From Haliclona indistincta (Eukaryota; Porifera; Demospongiae; Haplosclerida; Chalinidae): a stretch of DNA of 64,000 bases. The notes beneath the pieces were generated by a model. That model saw nothing but the letters and a program-made list of their open reading frames with translations, did not search any database and was not told the DNA's origin. Within the stretch, counting starts at the first letter, position 1. Each line of letters begins with the position of its first letter. Below are positions 1 through 8,326 of this stretch, piece by piece. The stretch is taken from assembly GCA_964017065.1 (NCBI GenBank), contig OZ024785.1:11983086-12047085 (forward strand), in the 5' to 3' direction. A program made the translations under genes and the position numbers.

Positions 1-208
1 CAGTAAAGTTCCTCACTGAGTCCAAGAGCTGCATGCACATAGGTAATCTAATAGGCGAAATCCACAAGACTACTTCACCCAGAACTTGCTCGCCTTTGTT
101 TTCGCCAGCCGGCAAAAGATATGCAACGACTTCCTTTCTCTAGACTGATCACCTTGCTCCCTTCAGTCTTCTTCTTTTGCACGAACGCTTGACACATGTG
201 TGGTTGCG

Positions 209-298
209 CAATCCATGGATCGCGCAAGTGCTGTGCAATCCATGGATTGCCCGCGCAAAGTATGGATCCATACTTTGAGCAGCGCAATCCATGGATTG
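209..298. repeat. Cluster of perfect palindromes built on CCATGG/GGATCC cores
   Basis: Two perfect 14 bp palindromes CAATCCATGGATTG (236-249 and 285-298) and one half-changed copy (209-220) flank a perfect 22 bp palindrome centred on GGATCC at 256-277. All lie within 90 bp. Such stacked palindromes can form cruciforms. They could be the end of a foldback element, but no flanking duplication is visible. Function unknown. Confidence 0.7.
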
Positions 299-918
299 TC
301 CCGATCCATTGTTTGCGCATAACATATACACTACATCGAGAGATATCTGTAGATCTATCCAAAACTCCGTCCCGCCCCCAGGAAGGTCTGGCCCGCGAGA
401 CTAACGGTTGGTGTCTTGCTGTTTGCACTGGAATGACACTGACTGAAGATGAGCAATTTATCTGCTGCAAAGAAATGAGTGACAGCAACAATACAGTGTG
501 AGTATTACTTCAATGACAAAATTGAAAATAAATAGGATGTTAAAGAGGAGGTCCTAGGAGTTAATAAGTACACTACAATGATATCCAGTCTGTTTATCCT
601 GGACAAGAGATAAGTGATGCTGTAGTAGATTTCTTTGTTTGTAAGGTGTGTATGAAACATTCACACATACTTTAGCAATACAGAGCCATGCTTCCGGAAT
701 CCATAAACACATATTACATTGTCAGCGCCTTGACATTTCAGGGCATCACAAGGAGGATAGCATAAAGTTGTCAGTCAGTCGATGAAAAGAAAAAGGCCAT
801 GAAAGCAATGCACAAGGCTGTAAATGGAGGGAAAAATTTGGACTTAATCCTTGAGCATTTTCCCTAAGGTTGCTTATTGACTTACTGATTAGTAATCATG
901 AAAGAAATTTACATTTTA
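299..918. other. No recognisable gene
   Basis: AT-rich sequence with only short open frames. Nothing here resembles a protein family, RNA gene or element end that I recognise. Confidence 0.5.
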
Positions 919-1891
919 TAATGTGTACACACTTGACAAAGGGAAGAGATGTATTCAGAGTACTACAAACAAGCTTTGGAAAGAGTCTTTGCCATGCCTG
1001 CTTTCCAGGAGCATACGACTACCTCCTAGAAAACGGTGACTCAATTGTACTGGTGATTATACCCCTCCTGGCCATTATGAAATATCAGGTATATCCGTGT
1101 TCCAGTATAATGCAAACATTAGTAATAATACCAATTTTGTAACTGGTGATACAACAGACATAATATTACATAATTATAGAGTATTTAATGCACTGCTTTA
1201 TTTAGATAACCACACTCACAAGCAAGGGACTGTTGTGCACCTATGTGTCCGGGGAAGTGTCAGATTAGGAAATGTTGGCTGACATAGCTAAAGGCAATTG
1301 CCGATTGGTGTTCTTTTCACCAGAGATTATCATTGGTACTCAGCGATGGAGGAAAATAATAGGAGGCAATGTGTGGTGGGAGTGATTGAGAGCAGTAGTG
1401 ATTGATGAAGCCCACTGTGTAAAATATGATACGAATGAAACTTTTGTTATACTATTTTATTACATTTTTCTTCCATAGGGGTGGTACTTTCCGCGTTGTC
1501 CTGGCAAAACTTGGAGATTTGCGTAGTTTGATACCTAGATCAGTACACACGATGGCACTCACTGCAACAGCTACATCGAGTGATCGAATAGCAGTCAGTC
1601 GCACTCTGGGATTGAGATGCCCAAATGTTCTAACTAGGTCACCAGCCAAGCCAAACATCGCTTATGCAGTTGGGAATTTTACTAATGTGTCTACCACTTT
1701 TGAGGTGTTCTTCCCAAAAACTATTATATATGGGCAGACATTCTCTAAGTGTGGAGATATTTATACTTACCTACACCACAAGCATGGACATGGGTTCAAG
1801 GTGATGCTCCTGATAAACCAGAATTTGGACTGGTGGATGTGTCCACTAGTGTAACAGGATGTGAACACAAGGCACAGATTCTAAAGCTATT
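919..1891 (+). pseudogene. RecQ-like DNA helicase remnant
   Basis: RecQ helicases are ATP-driven 3'-5' DNA helicases of recombination and repair. Several helicase motifs appear here in the correct order on one strand. A Walker A-like block lies at about 938-1090 (GRDVFRVLQTSFGKSLCHAC, where the usual TGxGKS is degraded to TSFGKS) and is followed by SIVLVIIPLLAIM. Next come VFFSPEI (about 1300-1330), the DEAH box in AVVIDEAHCV (about 1395-1420), LTATAT (about 1560), and the motif IV region FPKTIIYGQTF. The final block, LVDVSTSVTG...KAQILKLF, is in a shifted frame. The pieces are separated by short gaps, some with GT/AG edges (for example CAG|GTATAT near 1090), an in-frame stop just before the DEAH box and a frameshift near 1760. 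The ancestral gene was probably multi-exon. The C-terminal RecA half is missing, so this is a decayed copy. Element-associated RecQ-like genes are common in cnidarians and sponges, so it need not be the cellular RecQ. Confidence 0.75.
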
Positions 1892-1965
1892 TAATCCTTT
1901 AACCCTAGTTATGAAAACTGCAGGAATGGCGAAAGTAGTTTGAGCAAAGTTGGACACCATCGCTC

Positions 1966-2505
1966 ATGCTAGCTTCGCCTACAAACTACCTTCTACTAAA
2001 ATGGGTACAATATGGAAGAAATACCAAAAGCTCAGATTCGACCAAGGGATATTTTCTATATGGCACAAATACCTTGACGAAGCCGCGCCGCACGTTCAGT
2101 ACATCTAGTCGAATCAGCTGGGAAAGTCCTGCTCCAAGTTGTTTTAGACAGGATGTTGAAACACATAATATCTGTACAGGCAGACAGAGGGAAGTTACAA
2201 CAGTTGCTTGATATAGCCACTAAGCCAAGGCTTGATACCCATGAGCAAAATTTGTTCGCTACATGGCTGGCTATATAATCAAGCAGCCAAGTGGAAAACA
2301 CTCCGGAGGGAAACTGGCCATCTCATCTGAAATGACTACTGACCTGGACTCTGAATTGTCAGAAACATGTGAATGGGTGGAGCTGGTTGATCGAGGTGGT
2401 CTCAAAAAGGTCACTGATGAGACCTTCTTCGTAATTGAGCTAATAGAGAAAGAGACACGCTCTGCTTTAAACCAGCACACATCATCAGCCCCACAGACCA
2501 AATGA
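1966..2505 (+). pseudogene. Coding-like block, unnamed transposon-type C-terminal region
   Basis: Two overlapping open frames read through as one coding-like stretch. The first (about 2000-2275, with a frame change near 2105) includes LLQVVLDRMLKHIISVQADR and EQNLFATWLAI. It continues into an uninterrupted frame, 2263-2505, with CEWVELVDRGGLKKVTDETF and a terminal TAA-type stop before the next element. A pattern of tryptophan, RGGL and an (I)E..R motif near the C terminus is typical of the end of some transposon proteins I have seen in cnidarians, but I cannot name the family. It follows the helicase remnant by about 100 bp and may belong to the same dead element. The stop at 2503-2505 lies 40 bp before the Tigger terminal repeat. 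Confidence 0.35.
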
Positions 2506-2750
2506 TGAAAGCACTCAAATATCCAAATATCTATCTAGTAAGCTAATTATGAGACACAGACCCGTATTATGAGACATACCTAAATTACACATGATTTTAT
2601 CAAAGAAAAAGGACAGATCATTGGGACACTTCTAAACAAGTTTCACAATAGTAGATGTCTGGAATAGAGTCCTTGCTCAGTGGAGTGCACTTCAAATCAA
2701 ACCACACATCGCAACCATCACAACATACCCACAACTGTGACGTGTCTTTT

Positions 2751-4742
2751 TCATTTCCAAAAACTGCTCCGCATTAAGGACATAATAGTCTCATCGCCAT
2801 CACTAAGCACGTCATCAGACTCCTCGTCATCAGACAATGTCATCTGTTGTAACATTTGTACTACTCTTGCAGCAGATGCTTTTTGGGCAAAATCTTTTTG
2901 GGTCTTCTTTTGAACCTGCTCCTTGTGTACACCTCTCTTCTCGACTGTTCTTTGCTTCCGTTTCGCTCTTCTTGTCTCCTCTTTTTCAAGCCTCTGTCTC
3001 TCTTTTTCTTGTTTTTGTCTCTCTTTTACTTGTCTCCGTTCCTCCTTTTCTTTCATCTTCTCCTCCTTCCGTTTCTTTCTTTCTTCTCTCAGTTTCTCTT
3101 TCTTCATTTTATTTTCAAATCTTTTCTGGATCCTCTCTTGTTGCTTAGCTTTCTTGACTGCTTCTGCTTCCTCCTTTTCAGCCTTTTGGGTCTTCAAAGT
3201 ATCTAGTACATCATCATCAGTAATACATACTGCTCTACTATTCACTGATGGCTTTTGCTTGCACTTGGACTTTTTCACTTCAGGCTCAGGCACGACCAGC
3301 AAGTCACTTAGACAGTCGGTACTAGTAGAACTTGGTGCAGTAGACAATTTAGGATCACATCCAGCTGAGGCAGAGGGAATGCTGGAACCAACACTAAGAG
3401 CCACTCCTGGATGATTAATTTTAAGCCAAGCCACATAAGAAGGATCCTGTAAGTCATAGCCTTCTTGACAATGACGTGCATACAAAGCTTCCTGCTCTGA
3501 GGTGAACAAAGGACTACCAGCTGGTTGTGGTTCAGGGTCATGTTGGACTTTTAGTATGTGCAGTAATCTAGAAGGAGCCAGTTGTCGATCGCTTACTGCT
3601 CCGGGATTAATCGGAAAAATTCCACACTTTTTAAATCCACTAAGAATATTTACTGGTGTACAGCTATGAGGCCAGGCTTCTGCTACAAGTGCAGCAATGA
3701 TGTCAGTAGTGACAACTCGACCAGGATTTTTTGCAATGTAAGCATGGCATGCCTTTGAAAAGTGTGACTTGTAAGACTTGAAAACGCCAACATCTAGCGG
3801 CTGTAATATATGAGTAGTGTGAGCTGGTAGGCAAAGAAGGTGAATTTCATTTTCTCGTGCCACTTCAATGAGCTCTATTGATATATGTGACCCGTGCCCA
3901 TCTTGGATCAGTAACGCAGGTCGAGCAGGAGGGATATTCTTAACAAAGAATTCAAACCACTTTAGGTATATATCTTGATTTATCCAGCCATTTTCACTGT
4001 TGCAAAACAAAGTGTTGGGAACAGCTCCCTCTCTTAAGTGATCTGGGACTGATTTCTTCCGTGGATATACCATCAAAGGAGGCAATACATACCCAGAAGC
4101 TGAAACACATGTGACAATAGTATGGGTCTTTCCCTTTTCTGCTGAAGTAATGGAGTATACATTAGAGTGGCCTACCTCGGCAACAATTTTGCCAGGTTTA
4201 TGGACTATGGATACTCCGGTTTCATCCACATTGTAAATTTGCATAGGTTTTGATATGAGATTTAATCGTCCATATAGTGCTCCTAGTTTACCAAAAAAGT
4301 CAATAATGGTATCCTTAATTGAGGAAACAGCTCTGCAGTAGGAAAGAGGTTGTGGCTTACGAATGGTAAGTTTGGGGTGGCGAGCCATGAAACCATCAAA
4401 CCAAGACCGGCCAGCCTTCCCGTCTTTGAGAAGACGGGTCACTGGTAAGGTGGAGTTAGATTGTCGACCAGGTCCTGCTACTGTTCTAACTGTTGAGCAA
4501 GAGGAAAGACTGAGTCACTACTTGATTGAAATGTCAGAAATTGGATTTGGTCTTACCAGGGAAGATATAATGCACCTTGCATTTCTTATAGCTGAAAAGT
4601 TTAATCCAGAGCATCCCTTCAGAGTTTCGATTGGAACGTTGTAGTACCTTGCTGCTTCTCTTAATCCCAAATCTTCACTACTGTGGTAAGCTTCCACGGC
4701 AGCTGCCATGCTTTCTGGGGACCACAACTTTCTCTTGCTCAT
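2751..4742 (-). pseudogene. Tigger/pogo transposase, interrupted by inversion
   Basis: Cut-and-paste transposase of the pogo/Tigger group (DDE_1 fold, nuclear). The minus strand carries an N-terminal psq-type helix-turn-helix from about 4742 (SKRKLWSPESMAAAVEAYHS...AARYYNVPIETL). A second block runs 4442-2751 with the catalytic domain. Counting from the first Met of that block, the acidic triad is D73 (YNVDETG), D181 (LIQDGHGSH) and D217 (LQPLDVGVF), a spacing of 35 residues between the last two. A long Lys/Glu-rich coiled-coil tail follows (about residues 440-520). The second DNA-binding helix-turn-helix (CENP-B type) that should join these two blocks is present but on the plus strand. The 563-codon catalytic block has no stop or frameshift, so the copy is fairly young. 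It cannot be expressed as a whole protein in this arrangement. Confidence 0.85.
4428..4628 (+). other. Inverted internal segment of the Tigger transposase gene
   Basis: This roughly 200 bp segment reads open on the plus strand and encodes the CENP-B type helix-turn-helix of the flanking minus-strand transposase: RRRVTGKVEL, then LTVEQEERLSHYLIEMSEIG, then FNPEHPF. Reading the segment in the opposite orientation restores frame at both joints: PIETL of the N-terminal block meets RRRVTG, and NPEHPF meets the KDGKAGRSW start of the catalytic block. At the left joint the sequence CCCGTCTT-TGAG-AAGACGGG (4418-4437) is a perfect inverted repeat, which may mark the breakpoint or reflect fold-back synthesis. 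Breakpoints are placed to within about 10 bp. Confidence 0.8.
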
Positions 4743-4952
4743 CGTAAACATAAAACCAGCACGTGTTTGAAGAATGAATAGGCGTGGTCTGGGTGTAGTC
4801 TCAATTTGGGAAGTTTTTGTCCCGTTGTAGTGTACACAAGACGAATTGACCGTTGAAGTCGCAGTCGCTTATATATCTAAGGTACATGCGTTAGTACAAT
4901 AAATATAAACATTTTTCTTCGCAGTGTCTCATAATACCCACTGTCTCATAAT

Positions 4953-5594
4953 AGCCACACCTACTCTACTCTGTTCACTTCAGTGAACAGAGGAACTATT
5001 CACCGAAGTGCTTCCTTATTCACCATCTGACTTCACTTATACAGACTAGCAAAAGACACTCCTAAAACACCTCAAATTCCTTAAATACCAGCAAGTCGAT
5101 CTAATTTTCGACCAGTGCGGACATGCGGTAAGCAGATCGATGCACTTTGATCCGATCTTTAGATAATGCGCATTGAACGCAACGTAATTTTCTAATTTCT
5201 TTCAATAAGCAAACACAGAAACTTCAAATCGTTATAAAGACCCATATCAATTGAAAAAAGCATCCGTTTTTGATTTTACTTAATTCTCCAATAAATTCTG
5301 AGTATTGTCTTGGAGTTACTTCCCTTTGATTTCTGTAAGACAGTAACTAGTGCTTGATAATTTATTATGGGACGAATTCCAGAACACAATACGTAACAGT
5401 CACGTAGCGCGTGCACGTGCTCAGTAGATAACAATACACTATGTACTCAGCTGTACACAGCTACACTATGACGTTTCTGTCGAGTGTACAACAGAAACGT
5501 CATAGTGTACGACAGTGACAGTGTAAGAATAACAAAAGATAATCAGCTTCAAATTAACAGTATCTTAAGACCAAATGAAGACAAATTGGTTTTC
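4953..5594. other. Intergenic, AT-rich, with one strong hairpin
   Basis: No coding evidence. The only structure is the perfect hairpin at 5462-5509, listed separately. Confidence 0.5.
5462..5509. repeat. Perfect 19 bp inverted repeat (hairpin)
   Basis: Two perfectly complementary 19 bp arms (5462-5480 and 5491-5509, core ACACTATGACGTTTCTGT) are separated by a 10 bp loop. The region just upstream (5430-5460) contains further related ACACAGCTACAC words. This could be a small foldback or the trace of an excised element. It is not followed by a T-run and is not a bacterial terminator. Confidence 0.75.
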
Positions 5595-5815
5595 AAATGC
5601 CAAATATGAAGCGTCAGCCCAATGGTGATGATTGTGGGGTGTTTGCAATAGCTACAGCAACTGAACTTGCCCTAGGAATAGATCCATTGTCAACATAATT
5701 ATTGGGATACAAAGCAAATGAGGTCCCATCTCATACAATGTCTAGAAAGAGGAAAAACGATACCTTTTCCTCAGAAACCTCACAGGTATATTCCACAAGT
5801 AAATCAGTACAAAAA
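5595..5815 (+). pseudogene. C-terminal piece of a Ulp1/SENP-like (C48) cysteine protease
   Basis: C48 proteases cleave ubiquitin-like modifiers such as SUMO, and mobile elements often carry divergent copies. The frame from 5595 contains QPNGDDCGVFAIATATELA: the oxyanion Gln and the catalytic Cys in the Q-x5-DCG-x-F context that defines the active site. It stops near 5697. After a frameshift the sequence continues with KQMRSHLIQCLERGKTIPFP (about 5712-5780), which matches the usual last helix of these transposon-borne proteases. The N-terminal part with the catalytic His and Asp is not seen. It is a truncated and frameshifted fragment. Confidence 0.6.
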
Positions 5816-5918
5816 TAAGCAACTGTAAATCTTTTGTGAATGCCGATTGCCCCACGGCTATAACAAGCTTATGATTATTTTTCCTGGACCATCAATAGTT
5901 GTGAGATAATCAAGCTGT

Positions 5919-6155
5919 ATGTTTACTTATTATTCTATTCAGCCAATGAAGATGGGGAGGTATGGAGTGTACCTAACAAAAAGGCAGCTTGAAGAGGACA
6001 TCAATCAATCATGTCGTTCACCAATGCGATTGATACGAAACCTATCGAGTGTTTTTACACCGCCTATAATTAGCTGCCTTGGTACAAGGAAGTACCAAGA
6101 TTTGGATAAAGATGTGATAGGAGTATGCTTACGTAATAATAATAATTATAATTAA
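5919..6155 (+). pseudogene. BEN-like domain fragment
   Basis: This 78-codon frame contains GVYLTKRQLEEDINQSCRSP, then LIRNLSSVFTPP and LGTRKYQDLDKDVIGVCL. The order of an LxxNLxxxFF-like helix, a short G-x-R-K loop and a final LDxDxVxxC helix is that of BEN domains, small helical DNA- or protein-binding modules found in chromatin factors and in some viral and transposon proteins. No intron or start signal decides the limits. It lies 100 bp after the protease piece on the same strand and may have been part of the same element. The assignment rests on motif pattern only. Confidence 0.4.
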
Positions 6156-6159
6156 TAAC

Positions 6160-7000
6160 TGGTAATGATGGTATTATTTTGTAAAATATTACACAGGTTA
6201 TGTTCAGACACAATTTCCAACAATGAAAAGGTCCGTCCTTACCAGAAGTGTTACCCAAATGTGACTGTAAGCCGTCCAGCTAGGCTTTATGACCAGGGAC
6301 ATATAGGCACTTGGTCGCAGTAGAGTCTTACAGAAGCAGAAAATCTCGCTTTAACGTACTAACATGGTCAGAGTACTATTTATTGCAATCTGTATGCATA
6401 ACACATCAGTCTCCAGTGGGCTGACTTGCATTGTGATTGATCCCATGGGACAAAGAGCTATTTCCTACTTGTCCCGTACATATCCGTACATTGTCCCATA
6501 TTGAGAGTGATTGATTAGCTGAAATGGCGTCATTTTCAATGAATATTGATTAGATACTTTAAAAATCGTTCGATTCACTTTGCACAAGAACTGGACTTTG
6601 GCGCCCAGTTGGTTGAATGTGAATATGAGTGAATGTGAATGTAGTGAATATGAGTTTAGTCTACATGTTTGGCTCCTGCATGTACACTTGCGATTCTTAT
6701 TGGAAACCCAATGTTCACACAGGTTAGTGAGTGTGCATTTATCTTGTATTAATGTAATGTTGCGTGTATGAAGGGTAACAAGATTTCATTCAAAATAATT
6801 ATGTTTGCTTGTTATTCGTGTCTCTCAGCATGATGAATAAGTTATTTAGTAATGTTGATAGTTTACTAGTGTTTTTATATAGGGAACTTTGACGATAACA
6901 AACTGTGACTTAATCATCATGGTAGAGAAGAGATCGGATACTTATCTTCAAAAAGGAGAGTTTATTAAGTATCTGTTCAGATGCTTTTGTGTGAAGAGTT
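6160..7000. other. No recognisable gene
   Basis: AT-rich sequence. Several short open frames were inspected and none resembles a known family. Confidence 0.45.
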
Positions 7001-7027
7001 ACCAACAATTTACGAGCACTCCGATAG

Positions 7028-7190
7028 AGGTACCGGTCCCAGCAGTGCCTCGGTGCAGCGGCCTCCCCAGGTGCAGCAGACCCCTGATGCAGCGGCCTCC
7101 ATGGTGCAGCAGCCTCCCCAAGTATAGCGACCTCTCCTGGTGCAGCAGCCTCCCGGTGCGCATGATAAACTTGAAGAAGAGCTACTGACA
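7028..7190 (+). repeat. Degenerate tandem repeat coding VQQPP-like units
   Basis: About seven imperfect copies of a 21-24 bp unit with core GGTGCAGCAGCCTCCC. In one frame they read as SVQRPPQVQQTPDAA...VQQPPQV followed by a stop and then LVQQPPGAHDKLEEELLTI. The in-frame stop at about 7131 shows decay. The frame suggests a former Pro/Gln-rich linker of a protein whose next part may be the 7264-7560 fragment. Confidence 0.5.
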
Positions 7191-7263
7191 ATCTGATAAT
7201 AATCAAGAAGAGTGAGAAAATCAAACTTTTGAGGACACAAGTTCAAATCAGAAGAAAAGTTTT

Positions 7264-7560
7264 ATGCCAAACTGTGCCTATTCCATTTACTATCAATCGA
7301 AAACAGCGGCCAGTAGAAGAAATAGAAAAGAAACTATTGCAAAAAACATACTACCTGCAGAATGCCGATATTTCATCAAAAATCCAACATTCCTAATTGG
7401 CAGGAGAATAAGGTATGGATTTGTTGATGAAGAAAGTAACACATCAAACTGGTACATGGGAACTGTAACAGACTATTCACTCCAGAAAAAAATCTCACAA
7501 GCTCACACATGGAGAATCACCCCTTTATGAATTTGATATAACTCTAGACCTAATACTAGA
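7264..7560 (+). pseudogene. Fragment of a Tudor/agenet-like element-associated domain
   Basis: The frame from 7264 carries FLIGRRIRYGFVDEESNTSN followed by WYMGTVTDYS and, after a frame change near 7520, YEFDITLDLILDDLIAG. The order 'G-x-R-I-x-x-x-F...WYxGTV...YEF...L..DDL' matches a small beta-barrel module that I know from uncharacterised cnidarian and sponge proteins, where it often sits with transposon-type domains. The fold resembles Tudor/agenet barrels, but this is inference from the pattern. Start and exon limits are not certain. Confidence 0.45.
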
Positions 7561-8326
7561 TGATTTAATCGCTGGATTTAATAATTAATTTTGGTAGAAT
7601 TTCAAGATCTCAACTATTTCAAATAAATTATATTTTATCATGTAAACAATGAACGATAGAAGGTTTAGTGTGTAAATAATTTACATGTATTATTACTAGG
7701 TAGACTGATCTGCTTGGTTTACTGCTTAGTGAATAGGTAAGTGTACAGAGTCCATAATGTCGAAATTCTATTTCAAGCTTTACTGCTCTGAATTCCATTG
7801 TCAGCTTTTCCAACCTTTCTCAAGATGTTGATGATCACCTACCAATAATTCCTGAAGATCAAAGTAACTAATGAGAACTGTTGTCATACGTACGACATCT
7901 TTTAAGCTGGGAGACTTCTATGTGTCTCCACAGTTGGTTAGAAATGTGCTTTTCAACGTCCTCGCTGTCGTTTCAATGTCGCAAGAAATGCTTATGATTC
8001 ATAAGAGAAAATTAAAAACAACCCACAATTAGCTAATGCTAATAGTTGCCAGAGTTACAATGTCTGGTCCATGGCAACCACAAAGTACAAGTAGTGACAG
8101 AAAAGGAGCAATGGCGAAATCTGACCAAGTACAATTCTATTAAGTGTTGTGATGGGAAATTCGTACTGAACTAATTATTCCTCCAAACTGTGTATGTTGT
8201 CCTGAGGGCTTGTATGTTACTTGTACCATTATTGTCTTGATTATTATTAAAACAACAATGATTATCATTAAGCTAAGTGCAGCTGAAGTAGAGTTCAAGC
8301 GTGGTTGAAGTGTTAAGGCGGTCGAT
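7561..8326. other. No recognisable gene; upstream region of the DUF6589 gene
   Basis: AT-rich with no coding pattern. If the DUF6589 gene is expressed, its promoter should lie at the right end of this stretch. No convincing TATA box or initiator can be singled out. Confidence 0.4.

Larger units (their letters stand above)
2546..4952 (-). mobile_element. Tigger/pogo-like DNA transposon with terminal inverted repeats
   Basis: Inverted repeats bound the element: 2546-2576 on the left and 4925-4952 on the right. Each contains the 11-mer ATTATGAGACA twice, separated by 8-9 bp, which suggests a double transposase-binding site. A TA lies at each outer edge (CTA|ATTATG on the left, ATAA|TAGCC read outward on the right), as expected for pogo elements that target TA. 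The exact boundary is uncertain by a few bases. One transposase reading on the minus strand fills about 2 kb of the 2.4 kb. The internal inversion described separately makes this copy non-autonomous. Confidence 0.75.

Noticed and set aside
9..501. Open frames at the left edge (both strands)
   Set aside because: They follow the palindrome cluster; translations are without any family pattern.
2837..3414. Long Ser/Phe/Leu-rich open frames on the plus strand
   Set aside because: They are antisense shadows of the Lys/Glu-rich tail of the Tigger transposase.
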